DNA of 64,000 bases from Dromiciops gliroides (lineage: Eukaryota; Chordata; Mammalia; Microbiotheria; Microbiotheriidae). Within the stretch, counting starts at the first letter, position 1, and the number at the start of each line of letters is the position of its first letter. Shown here one piece after another: positions 12,299 through 23,115 of this stretch. Location of the stretch: the NCBI RefSeq assembly GCF_019393635.1, contig NC_057867.1, positions 62,689,492 to 62,753,491 on the forward strand. The letters run 5' to 3'. Made by a program: the position numbers and the translations under genes. The notes under the pieces are model-generated. The model saw nothing but the letters and a program-made list of their open reading frames with translations. It was not told where the DNA came from and made no database searches.

Positions 12299-13742
12299 AT
12301 CTAGGGGGTGTCTCTCTTGCCCCATTTTTTCTGTCTTTGCCCATCCAGCGATAACTGCTTGGAACAAAAAAAGAGAAACTGAGGGTCGGGCAACTCTGCC
12401 TCCTCTTGAGACAAAATCATGGCCTGAATTGCCCTGAACAGGGTGCACCTTAGGATGGGACTTTCATGTTTACCATCCGTTGCCTGTTCTTCCTTCTGTT
12501 GTCGACTTTATGTATCTTATAAAATTTCCTATCTGTCCACAAGCTCCTTGTGTATCTGTATAGGTCTCTTTAGCTGACTCCTTGTCTTCGTCATCAGAAT
12601 TGTTCTGAAGAATATCATTTATCTTCAGGGCTTCCTATCCTGACTTCCCTTGCAAAATTGAAGGTGAAAGGACCTATCTAGTTTTTCTCCAAAGATCTAG
12701 AAATGTGTTCTCCCAAAGACCGAGTTCATGGCCAGCTAGGCCTGGTTTTCCTTTCCTTTCTTTTTCTCTATCACATATTTGACCAGGGAGTGTTTACTCC
12801 CACGCAGTTCCCATTCTTTCCATACCAGTAACCAGTTGGTGAGAATCTGATCCAGATTACATGGTCTTCTTACTGGTTCCTTCAGCTTTTGAAGGAAATG
12901 TTCAAACTTAATCTCATTTAATGTTGAGCTATTGAAGTTTTGTTTGTTTGTTTTTGGTTTTTTGCTTAGTTCCCATTCCATGCCTGCTAAGAAACCACCA
13001 CACAACTATTTAATTGTATAAAATGAAAGTAGCACATTTTGTCAGTAAATCTACATACAAATTCTACAATATGTAAGATATATCCATATGTAATTGTGTA
13101 TTATTGAGTCATCACTTATGTTGTTGAATTTATCATGCTTACATACAGCAAGATAGATTTTCTTTTTTATTCTTCACCTTGATTTTTTCACACCCTGTTC
13201 TCCTTGTTTCCTATAAAACTCTACAAATTAGGCTGTCATGCACATGCTACCAAGAGAGCTAGAACTGAGGTGGAAAGCAAAGTTATCACGAAATGTGCTT
13301 TGTTTGGAGGGTTTTTGGGGGGGGAGAGGGGTAATTGTGTCAGGAAGTCTGAGCAGTTACTCACCAAATGTGCTTTGAATGTGCTGTTACTCTTTCCATT
13401 ACTATAGCTATTTAGGGTGACTAAGTTTTGATAGCCTATTGTTTAAAAAGATAATTTTTTCTTCTTCTCTGCTTTTATGTTTTCTCACCCTTTTCTATTA
13501 TTCCTATGGACAAGCATTCTAAACTTTCCTACAGCTCAGATTTCTGATTTTGGAAGACAGAGAATTCACTGTGCATGTTTTAAAGTATCCAAAGAAGAAG
13601 CCATTCTCTGATTGAGAGTTTGGCCTCACAGATAGTCATGATGTTGGGTTAAAAACAAACTGTAGTTTTGCCAGGATCTAGGTGATGGTAAATAATGTTC
13701 TTATGTCTAATAAATATCACTGTGTTTCTGTCGACTTACCAG

Positions 13743-13907
13743 ATGCCAATTCACCAGAATCTGAAGGAGCTGCTTGCCATCAGATCAGAACTCCAGAAGA
13801 GGGTGGAAGATTTACAGCGAGAAGCTGCTACAAGATCTATTTCATCCTCTTCGGATCGAGGGTCCTCTCCTTCCCACTCAGTCACTCCAGTACATACGTC
13901 TGTGTGA
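13743..13907 (+). CDS. MTMR1: MTMR1 last coding exon (coiled coil and PDZ-binding tail)
   Basis: The exon starts after acceptor TTACCAG and ends at a TGA stop, giving 54 codons plus stop in phase 0 with the preceding exon. It begins [20 protein letters not shown], a heptad pattern continuing to [11 protein letters not shown]; this is the C-terminal coiled coil that mediates dimerisation in myotubularin-related proteins. A serine-rich linker follows ([15 protein letters not shown]), and the protein ends VTPVHTSV. The terminal TSV fits a class I PDZ-binding motif (S/T-x-hydrophobic). The start methionine of this frame is an internal residue, not a translation start. The reading frame is intact. 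Confidence 0.95.
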   Translation: MPIHQNLKELLAIRSELQKRVEDLQREAATRSISSSSDRGSSPSHSVTPVHTSV

Positions 13908-15553
13908 TGTGGCATGGAAGCCAGGAATGCTTCTGAAAATAGGATTCTCCATACCTAGAGTGTACTTGTGAGACCTTCGTATCCCCTAAATATCCACGTC
14001 CCACTCCCTGCAAAATCCACACAGTTGTGAAGTGGGGCGCGGTTGGACTTGTTAGGACAGGATTTTGTCATTTTAGACTTAGGCCAAGAGTTTCTTTAAT
14101 CTCTATCGTGGTGTTTGCAATAATTGATCTTTTGTGTGGCTACTTTGACATCTTTGCAGAACTCTGTTTTGTGAGCAACCGTGACTTAATTTGGAATTGC
14201 CAACAATTTCTCCATCTTTAAAAGTATTCTATCCAAATTATTCTATGAGAAAGCACTTATGCCTTAGGCAGCTTTTGAGAATCCAGTGCGAATGGACTGT
14301 CATGCTTACCTTGAAGGCAGCTTCAAGGTGTTTTTCAAAAGCAAATGCATTACAAAACAAGACATTTTGTACCTAAAGATTATGTGTCAGCCAGCAAAGT
14401 GATTTCTCTAGGTTATTTGATAAAACTTAAACCAACTTTTAAGTATTTTATGGGGAAAGAAAAAGCATTGTTATATTTGTGGTGAGATGTTTCCTTGACA
14501 AAAGGAATAACCCTTGACAAGTGATGACGTACATGTACAAAATTGTTCTTTTAAAGAGCCAATTCTTCTCCATGCTTTTTCACACTTAAAATGGACGTGT
14601 TCACATTCCTTGTGAAGGTGTCAGATGAGTTGTGCTGTATATGAAATTATTTTAGCTAAATCTCATGGCAATCTTTAGAGTACGGTACATTGGGATCAGG
14701 TTCTCAAAAATTTATATATCAATAGCATAGAAGCACTTTAAGTCTTGAAACATGCACACCAGTCTAGTATTATTTATTTGCATGAATATCAATGGTTGCA
14801 CATTGTTTCCTGCATTTCCAAACTGCTGAACATAAAGGACTTCTTTAATTTTGTTTTTAATATTATCTGTTTAATTGGATTCCTTTAAGTTCGAATTATT
14901 ACTTTCTCAGTATATATTTTATATCAAATATTTCTAATTTTATTGGAATACCTTTTCTCAAGTTTATTTCTTATCTACTACATGTTATCCTTTTTTAAAA
15001 AACAAAGTCATCAGTTATAGACTCTGGGTGTAAAAATTTTTGTTTAGTTTTCCTTTTCAGCCACTAAAGCCAAGTTGTTTTAAAGCTAGTCATTTCTTTT
15101 ATGGGGAATTTTCTGTGCAGTTACCTCACACAGCTCTACTTCCCAGCCTTGAGCTCCATGACTCAATCAGGGTTTCCATGAATGTAGTACTAATCAGTTG
15201 ATTGTATGTGCTAGGAGTATAGCTCTTAATCGCATTATATGGTATATATTTTATAGCATTGATATTGTAGGTTTCTACCATGTGCCAACATATTAACACT
15301 TGTTCATTATCCCAAGTGAAATGTACATTAATGTACAGTACTCAGAACACCAACCAATGTCACCAATTTAGAACAAAGAGATAAGCCATCCTTTATCAAG
15401 AGAAGAACATCAACTGTCCTCAGGAGACTTTAGTTGGCCTAAAATTACTGTACATTAACAATGACATTAATGGTGACCTCATTTTGGAGAATTACAGTCA
15501 AATAATTGAAAAACAGACATGTTTCAATAAGTTTCGAGCCTAGCTTTTAAATA

Positions 15554-15620
15554 CAGGGTGTCCCAAAAGTCTTACTGTGTGTGTCTTAGATTTTCTGTTA
15601 CAAGAAGTTATTTTCTTGTA
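15554..15620. mobile_element. mariner-like terminal fragment
   Basis: CAGGGTGTCCCAAAAGTCTT is a mariner-type terminal repeat. The partner end was not found, so this is a fragment in the probable MTMR1 3'UTR. Confidence 0.5.
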
Positions 15621-16337
15621 TGGTGCCAGAAACATTTATATTAATATCTAAAGAAAAAAGTATTCAAGGTAATTGTTTGATAGTTTCAGTTGATTCTTAC
15701 TGTCTATGGTAGGTGCCTGAATAGTATGTTTAATAATAATTGTTTAAGGGAAATTAGTGCTTGATTTCAGCCAGCAAACGTAAGTGTCCTCCCCAAATAT
15801 AAGGGATTACCGGAGTAGTGGATGAATGGCTAAGGGATTATTTATTCCATTTCATTTGGGGGTAGATGATAGTAAGCAAAATTGTTCAAAATTGTTCAAA
15901 TCAAGTTTTAAAATGAGTACTGTGATGTATTTCCCTCATTTAATGGGTTGTCATTCTAGACTGCAGATGATGATGAGTGGAAATTGCTTTTTAAAAATCC
16001 ATTTCCCTTTTTTTGCTTCCTATTATTTGATGCAATCATACAGCTACAGCAATCCTGTTAACATAGAGTGGGTTAAATGGCCATTTGGATAAAACCAGAT
16101 CATTTAATCAGGTACGTTAGTTATTCTTGACTAGATATGCTGGCCTTTTCTTGGGGAGAATGGCCTGACTAGGGCATTGGTGCCTTCCTAGCCACTTCAC
16201 CCTAGTGGACCACACTTTGAGGCCAGGGCATGAATTCTCAGAACATCCAAGGTCCAAGGTCATAGTCTAGGTAAGATTACCTCTAGTCTTAAGGAAATCT
16301 CTTCTAGTGATCTGAAACAAGCACAACATAGCTTTTT

Positions 16338-16360
16338 GGGGGGGGGGGGGGGGGCGGGGC
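16338..16360. repeat. G-rich homopolymer run
   Basis: A run of G interrupted only by one C (GGGGCGGGGC at its end), on an AT-rich background; it is prone to length error. Confidence 0.9.
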
Positions 16361-16525
16361 ATTCCCTCTGTATCTAAAAGCACTTGAATTTTCATTTTGT
16401 TATACAAGGGATTACCTTTCCATTTTATTTTTAGGGGTATGATAGTAAAAAAAAAAATTTGTAAACTTCAAGTTTTAAAATTGCTACCATATTGTATTTG
16501 CCTCATCTGAAAGTTTCATTCTAGT

Positions 16526-16531
16526 ATTAAA
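16526..16531 (+). promoter_or_regulatory. MTMR1: candidate polyadenylation signal ATTAAA
   Basis: ATTAAA is the commonest variant of the poly(A) signal and lies downstream of a long repeat-poor tract after the MTMR1 stop. No AATAAA was seen earlier, so this is one plausible 3' end; others are possible. Confidence 0.25.
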
Positions 16532-17244
16532 ATTGATACATGTTTACTTTGGCAGTTTTCTTTTTTTAACTGTATTTAAGGGTTTGTATTCCTTTAAGGG
16601 GAAAATAAGTAAGTACTTGAACTGTGTTTATCACAGGGCATGTGTGTTTTAACTACAATTGTAAGTACCTTGGCTTTCACATGTATTTTATATTTGCTTG
16701 GCTTATCTTCAATTCCTGGTCCTTATCCATTTCCCTATTTGCTAAAAACAAAACCAGGATCAGAGGAAAGAGTTCATGCAATCAGTTCCCCCCAAACTTT
16801 GTATGTACATACTTTGGGGGGGGGGGTTGCTCTTTAAATAGGGTCTCTTGCAAGGACGTATAGGAAGGAATCAGAAAAGCTCTGGGACTCTGGGGAACTG
16901 ACATACTTGGGAAGGCCCCTCATGATATTAACGAAAGCATTTATGCAGGACCTTAAGGTTTGGAAAGTGCTTGTACAGTATCTCATTTTATCTTCCCAAC
17001 AACTCTGGCATGCTATTATATACATACATACATATGTGTGTTTATGTGTATATATATTATACACACACATTGCGTGCTAGCATAAATTAAGTTTCACTGT
17101 CTCTTAGATCATTCACTTTTAGATCTATCCCTAATCCCCACTGAACCCTCTCCCATAACAAAGAAAATGAAGCTAAACAAAGCCAGGTGCCTGACTGGCT
17201 GTGTATACTTCCTGTCTTCCACCTTCCTCCCAAAGGGCAGACTG

Positions 17245-17410
17245 CTCATTCTCTATGTTCAGTGGCTGTCACATTTAGCAAGAACACCTTAGTGTTCTTT
17301 TCATTTACACAATTGGGATCATTGTATGTATACTGTTTTCCTGGATGTGTGCTTATTTCACTTTGTATCAGTTTCTTACACGATTGGCCCCTTTCTCTGC
17401 ACATTGTTAC
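17245..17410 (-). mobile_element. L1 3' remnant, antisense
   Basis: TTTTCCTGGATGTGTGCTTA and TTTCACTTTGTATCAGTTTC match the antisense 3' end of the marsupial L1 also seen at 22229 and 49545. Related text resumes near 17560-17790. Confidence 0.55.
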
Positions 17411-17999
17411 ACACACTGCTTAGAGCATGGAGAGTTCTCCTGTCCAGGATGGGTCAAAGACAGGATTAGAAACAAGGGCCCCCTGGCTGCTTAGATCTCG
17501 ATCTACTACATTGAACTTCATCTCATACTTTCTGGAATGGTTGGACCAGTTGAAAAGTTTGATTACAAGTGCATTAGGGTTCTTGTCTTCTCATAACCAT
17601 TCTATATCTATTCTTTCTTCTCTAGCAGATTTCTCTAATCCTCAGTCTCTCCCTATTTCATATTTTGCTGTTCCACATTAATTAATGGTTGTGAAGTAAA
17701 ATCCTAGAGTTCTGTTAATCTGTATCTCTTTTATTCATTTACTGACCGGAACCGTTTGTTCACATGTCCATTTATAGAGACAGTCTGATAAGATGCTATG
17801 TTGGCGGTGGAGTCGAGAAGATGTGGGTTCAAGTTCAGCTTCTGACATTTAAAGTCCATGTGACTTTAGCAAGCCATTTAATCTCCATGACCTCAAGCAA
17901 CTTCTTAAGACTTAGCTCCAGAATCACAGTGACTTCTGCATGTGAGTTCTCACAATGGGTGTATACTCACACTCAGTAAACCATATTATCTGCCTTTGA

Positions 18000-18480
18000 A
18001 AATGCTTTCTTCCTATCCTTTGGCCTTTAACTTATTGAGCAATGATTCTTTTTTTTGGGAGGGAAGGAGGGCGGGGCAATGAGGGTTAAGTGACTTGCCC
18101 AGGGTCACACAGCTAGTAAGTGTCAAGTGTCAAGTGTCTGAGACCAGATTTGAATTCAGGTCCTCCTGAATCCAGGGCCGGTGCCTTATCTACTGTGCCA
18201 CCTAGCTGCCAGAGCAATAGTTCTTAATCTTACATGCCTATCAATTCCATATGTATCTTGAGTATTGGCAATATTTGATATAAAGATTTTCCCCCAATCA
18301 TATATTTTGTTATTACTAGTCTCTTTGGCTCATGTAAAAGCTTCTCAGTTTCATGTGCCAGTTTCTCCTGTATGGTTGCCTGTACCCCTTGTTTTGAGTT
18401 AGAATTCTCACCCTTGACATGGTTGCAAAGTCTCTTAATTTCTACTATGATGTGTCAAGTCAGGTAGAAGAAAGGTTGTT
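18000..18480 (-). mobile_element. L1 3' remnant, antisense, split by a SINE
   Basis: AAAGATTTTCCCCCAATCAT and GGCTCATGTAAAAGCTTCTC follow the antisense L1 order. The SINE at 18050 interrupts it. Confidence 0.55.
18050..18210 (-). mobile_element. tRNA-derived SINE, antisense
   Basis: Full-length reverse copy from T-rich tail to GCCACCTAGCTGCC, flanked by GAGCAATGATTCT and GAGCAATAGTTCT (12 of 13 match). Confidence 0.93.
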
Positions 18481-18773
18481 CCATATCTTATAAAACCCAG
18501 CATATGCCACCCCCACTCCTCCTCTCAGCATCTGGGAGTTTCTTTTTATTGTTCTCTTCTAATTACCCTCAAGAAATCACAATGAAAGTTTAGCTTTCTT
18601 GAGAATTGGAATGACACCCCCTGCTGGGAGGGGCATTGTGAGCTGTGGCCTGAAAAGAAAGCATGTGACTTTAGTGTCCAGAAGTGACCTTTTCTGGGGT
18701 TTCTCAGCATCAGGAAGTGATGTTTGCTGCCCCATGAGTCCTGTCAATCAGAGCTAACAACCAATTAGCTTGG

Positions 18774-18775
<2 letters not shown>

Positions 18776-18864
<89 letters not shown>

Positions 18865-18889
18865 CCCCCCTCTCCCCCCCCCCCTTTCC
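18776..18889. repeat. compound (TG)n(TC)n(C)n microsatellite
   Basis: About 22 TG units, then about 22 TC units, then C-runs broken by TCT. The TC/C part is a mirror-type polypyrimidine tract that could form triplex DNA. Confidence 0.97.
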
Positions 18890-20379
18890 TGTTTCACAGG
18901 AGGCTTTTGGGAGGAGGTGGGAGTGAGGCCTTTTTCAGTTCCTGACTTGGGCTCTCTGAGAGATAGTTAGATGAAGTTTGCCTTTGACCTCTCTCTCTAT
19001 TCACTAACTTCTAATGCACTTAAACACTTAAAAGTCTAAATTCTTGCTAAAGCTTCTACTTTAAGGTGACCACTCATTAGATTTTAGACATCACAGCTAG
19101 AATTTTAGCCCCTTACATTTCTCTTAAAACCTGTCTCCACCTTTCCCCTTCACTTAACTACTTTCCCCCTATAAGTTGACCCTCTTACTCCTCCCTCCCT
19201 GCCCCCCGTGATTCAATTAGGGAATAAGTTTTGAGACTATGTAACATTAGATTCTTTCTTCACTTTTCCAGGATCTTTTAGTCTAGATTTGTTGTTTTGT
19301 TTTTTCCCTGCCCTATGAAATCTTGATTTCATTGTTAAGAAAACACTCACCTGCTTTTATGTGTGTGGTTAGGATTTGGGTTTTTGTTTGTTTTTGAGGA
19401 ATGCTTCAAATGCCTTTTTGACATCTTCTTAAACTGATGATTTGACTCAAACTCAAAGCTTTTTAGAAAATTTTTTTGGGGGTATAATCTTGCTCTTCAG
19501 AATATCATTCTAAAAAAAAACATTCTAGTCTTTGACTTTAAAAGATGAGAGTAGAGGGCTATCTGAATTGACTTCACTTCTTGGCTAAAGACTTTTGTCT
19601 TGGTTATCTTGAAATTGTAACTGAAATTCTGAATTTTAAATTGGGATTTTAAGAGTTAAAGATAGCAGTTGCCTCTTCTCTCCCCCAATACTTCAGGATA
19701 ATGTTCTATTGCTATTTCTGGCAGATGATATTGTAGCTGTTCATTGGATCCTCAAAGAGACAGGAAATGTGCACACCAGAGAAGTTAGGGGACTTGTCCC
19801 AAATCATACACAAATAGTAATGTGGCAGGGTGAGATTTGAATCCAGTTCCTGTGACTCCACGTTCAGTACTTTTCTGGAAAACAGATTATTTCTCCCCAT
19901 TCTGCCTCTAGCTTAGCTCCTTTGACATGAATTTGTGTTCTTCTAACTCTGCTGGCCCATTTCCTTCCACAGCATTGTTTTACATTTCCTTGTTTAGTTT
20001 TTAAATCTGCTTTTCTTTTTCAGCGTCTCTACTGTCATGGAGATACTTTCTCCCTATGTATTCTAAATTTTCTACTCCCTCTCACTCATTTTTTCAAACC
20101 ATACTTACTTTGGAGAATTTGTTTTCTTGCTTTCTTGTTTGCAACTGCTATTGCAGCAGATGGATCAATTTGTACTGCTGAATCTCCATACACATAGGTT
20201 TTCACCCTTTCCATCGTTGCGCTACAAGAGGACCGAGTCTACCCAAAGTTCAAGATGGAAACCTGTAGGGCTTCTCCCATATCTTTCATCTTCTCAATGA
20301 AATTTTCGTTACTATATTTCTCATGTTTATTGTTGATTTGAGATGGTGATATTAGCAGTTTGATTTTCAATAACATTCT

Positions 20380-20510
20380 TTTCTACCTGGTCATCTTTTG
20401 AAAACTGATAAAATTTTCTTGTTAATCCATCTGGCCCCTGGTTTATTTGTTTTTTCCTTAGGGATTCATTTATTTCCCATCTCATTTTCACTCTCTTCTG
20501 TATGCCTTGG
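20380..20510 (-). mobile_element. L1 ORF2-region remnant, antisense
   Basis: TTGTTAATCCATCTGGCCCC and CCTTAGGGATTCATTTATTT resemble the antisense of the L1 reverse-transcriptase region. Boundaries are uncertain. Confidence 0.4.
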
Positions 20511-20589
20511 TTGCAAGATCCTTATCCATTTTCTGCTTCATTTGGGTGTTTCCTAAGGTTTGAGGATCATTTCAACACTAATGTGTAAC

Positions 20590-20890
20590 CTCACACATCA
20601 GCTGCTTGCTGGCTGACTTTCCCCTTCTTCCAAACGTAACAGTTTTTGTTAAGGACAATACCACTATGCTTCATTCCAGGTTCATAATCTTGAAGTCATC
20701 TTTGACTTTTCACTGTCACTTACCATGGGTTGATAAGTTGTCAATTGTGTTACCACATCCTAGATGTATTATTCTGTTCTCATATGCAGTGGCCACCTCT
20801 CCCTTGGCCTCCTGTAATAGTTCCTAAGTGGTTTCTCAAAAACGTAACTGTAGCTGTCACCATGTCAAGGCTGTTTTCTGCCACAATTTG
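20590..20890 (+). mobile_element. L2-like LINE remnant
   Basis: Text such as ATCTTGAAGTCATCTTTGAC followed by TAAGTTGTCAATTGTGTTAC parallels other sense L2 copies in the window (for example 54970-55150). Confidence 0.5.
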
Positions 20891-21102
20891 TGATTTGGAC
20901 CACCCTTTCTGATTAAGGTCATGGGTATCATACCATACATAAAAGAACAAAAGGGATAGATGAGAAATCTTAGGGGCCATCCTTATATGCAACCGAAGGT
21001 GTGGCTATCTTTACCTGTTGGGGGGCATGGATGAGAGAACAGACTGAAAGGGAGGCAGGGGGAGAAGGGACACCTTGAAGGAAATTATTTCTTTATAAGG
21101 TG

Positions 21103-21108
21103 TTTATT
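21103..21108 (-). promoter_or_regulatory. CD99L2: CD99L2 distal polyadenylation signal
   Basis: TTTATT on the + strand reads AATAAA on the CD99L2 strand, about 1.95 kb after the stop codon. Cleavage would fall near 21080-21090. Other AATAAA copies on this strand at 21298-21303, 22094-22099 and 22235-22240 could give shorter 3'UTRs. Choosing the distal one as the gene end is an inference. Confidence 0.5.
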
Positions 21109-22228
21109 AACAGTGTTATCACAGCTTTAAACCTAAGGAATTACTTCCAAAAAGTTTTACAAGACATTTCTTATATGAGAGTATTATGGTTCCACTAATT
21201 TAAAAACATTTAGAAAGCAGAATGGTTAAGACTTGTATGAATCTGCCAATCCAGGTAAGCACAGCTACAATGTTAAGAGGTTCTATGCAAATAGAAATTT
21301 ATTTGCCCTGTGAAATGTTTATCTTCTAAAATTGCTCTTGATGGTTCACCTTTAAGCTACTTTGTTCCTATTCCAAATAGGTCTCAGATTTTGAGTGGAA
21401 AAGAACCCTTACTGATTGGTTCAAATCTCTCATTTTGTAGGGAAGGAAACTGCAACAAGGTCCCTTGCACCAAATTTCTTTCAACTTGACAAACACACAG
21501 AAAATATTTTTGCATCCTGCTCCTTGGACATGTGTTCAGGTCCTGGGATTGACTTTTTTTTTTTTTAAACTGCAGTGGATTCAGTTTTCCATTTTCAGCA
21601 ATCCATCTTGCTGTCAAAAAAATTTGGTGTCGTCGTGTCCCCCCCCCCCCCCGCCACAATGTCTGGAAAGATGAGTGTGTAAAGTAGCCACAGGTATGTT
21701 CAGTCATGCTCTTTTACAGATATAAACACATTCCCATATCCTGACAGGTCAAAAGTGCTTGCCGCAAAATAATACAAGTAAATAAATGACAATACTACAG
21801 ACACCGTTGTCTAGAAATGATTTTGCTAGGGTGGAAAACTAACAAACACCTGCATGTCCCACTTTGAGAAAGCTGAAGAGGGGTCAGGTTTCATATACTG
21901 AAGACCACAGCCTCCAAGTTTCAGGGGAAAAAAAAGTCCAGGTGAGTACCCTGGAATGGATAAGATGGTACTGCAATGTGGATTTCTCTAAGTCTACTCA
22001 GTGACCTTGGCCTCATTTGTATCCATTTCTCATGCTTAATTTGGTTTTTTCCTTTGTTCTAGGTCTGTATCACCCCTAAGTTCCTAAGCTTATTTTATTT
22101 CAATCTCACAACTGTACCAGAGAAGCATAAGCCTGGGTTTTCATCAGCTTCATCCTAAACACTTCTCTATTCCATCAGGGGCTGGGCCAGTTATCTCACA
22201 GAATATCTGCACTTTATAACCCCAATCA

Positions 22229-22895
22229 TATTTTTTTATTTTTTTTTCCAATTACATGTAAGGATAGTTTTCAACATCCATTTCTAACATGCTGAGTTTC
22301 AATTTGTTCGCTCCCTCCCAAAGCCAGCAAGCAATCTGATATTGATTATATATTATAATCATGTACATATTTCCACATTAGTCATGTTGTGAGAGAAGGA
22401 TCAGAACACAAGAAAGCAGAAACAACAACAAAAGGGAAAATACTATTCAATCTGCATTCACACTCCATAGTCCTTTTGTGAATGTGGAAAGCGTTTTCTA
22501 TCATGAATCTCTTAGATCTTGGGTCATTGTATTGCTGAGAAGAGCTAAGTCTGTAATAGTTGATGATCACTCCGTGTTGTTGTATATAGTGGTCTGCTGG
22601 TTCTACTCATTTCACTCTGCATCAATTCATGTAAGTCTTTCCAGGTTTTACTAAAATCTACCTGCTCATGCTTTCTTACAGCACAATAGTATTCCGTTCA
22701 TATACTACAACTTGTTTGGCCATTACCACTTTTTTTGGCTGCAATAAATATTTTTCTACATGTGGGTCCTTTTCCCTTTTTAAAACCTCTGTGAGATATA
22801 TAGCTAGATGGTATAGCCAAATGGATAGGTGTGAGGTGGTAGCACAGTATTGTTTTAATTTGCATTTCTCTAATAGGAACTGCACAAATCACTAA
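22229..22895 (-). mobile_element. L1 3' end inside CD99L2 3'UTR
   Basis: The + strand begins with a T-run then CCAATTACATGTAAGGATAG, the reverse complement of the marsupial L1 tail seen at 53110. CACAATAGTATTCCGTTCAT and GGTGTGAGGTGGTAGCAC follow. The L1 is 5'-truncated and in the same orientation as CD99L2, so its AATAAA-type sequences can act in the transcript. Confidence 0.75.
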
Positions 22896-23054
22896 ATTTT
22901 TTCAGCCCAACATAAATATTCACATCCTCACCACCCCAAAAAAGGCCTATGTCAATAAGAAGCCACTTATTCCATAGAGCTTGAAAACAGCATTCAATTA
23001 AATAAATGAAATTGTACAAGCATGGGAATTGTGTATGTGGAGATTTTTTTGAAC

Positions 23055-23115
23055 TTAAATCTTTAGAGTCTCTTCCAAGGGTTTCTCTGCAGACTGGGTT
23101 GGCAAGGCTGAAAAT
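23055..23115 (-). CDS. CD99L2: CD99L2 terminal coding exon
   Basis: On the - strand, acceptor TTTTTTGGTCTTCCTAG precedes this exon, which completes an AGA codon begun in the previous exon and encodes FSALPTQSAEKPLEETLKI then TAA. The TQSAE block and final I match the cytoplasmic C-terminus of CD99L2 as I remember it from eutherians, where a proline-rich run follows TQSAE; here the run is replaced by KPLEETLK. The upstream intron is almost entirely the purine-rich array (polypyrimidine on the + strand). A candidate branch-point sequence, TTACTGC, lies upstream of the acceptor. Confidence 0.92.

Larger units (their letters stand above)
2444..13742 (+). other. MTMR1: last intron of MTMR1
   Basis: This 11.3 kb intron runs from donor GTATTG to acceptor GTCGACTTACCAG. 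It contains tRNA-type SINEs, CORE-SINEs, L3/CR1 remnants, a hAT-like MITE and a CA microsatellite, listed separately. Within it, 2444-3450, 6500-8080, 8760-9160, 10000-10590, 11580-12100 and 12300-13742 are AT-rich unique-looking DNA in which I see no exon or recognisable element. Short open frames there lack splice signals or family resemblance. Confidence 0.9.
13908..16531 (+). other. MTMR1: probable MTMR1 3'UTR
   Basis: This AT-rich stretch follows the MTMR1 stop and is free of recent SINEs over about 2.6 kb, unlike the flanks, which suggests constraint. I found no canonical AATAAA on the + strand here. Candidate variants are AACATAAAGG near 14828, AATACA near 15549 and ATTAAA at 16526-16531, so the end is uncertain. 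A mariner-type terminal motif sits near 15554 and a 16-base palindrome at 15322-15337. The 3' boundary is an inference. Confidence 0.5.
16532..21084. other. convergent intergenic region between MTMR1 and CD99L2
   Basis: This is the gap between the probable 3' ends of the two genes. It holds antisense L1 remnants, one tRNA-type SINE, a TG/TC/C microsatellite and an L2 remnant, listed separately. The stretches 16560-17240, 18480-18770 and 18890-20380 show no gene or element I can name. Confidence 0.6.
21085..23054 (-). other. CD99L2: CD99L2 3'UTR
   Basis: This follows the TAA at 23055-23057 on the - strand and ends near the AATAAA at 21103. It contains an L1 3'-end remnant at 22229-22895 in the same orientation as the gene, a C-run at 21639-21652 and several internal AATAAA hexamers. 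Open frames in it are short and unrelated to known proteins. Confidence 0.6.

Noticed and set aside
18770..18970. Open frame with Val-Cys and Ser-Leu repeats
   Set aside because: It is read from the TG/TC microsatellite.
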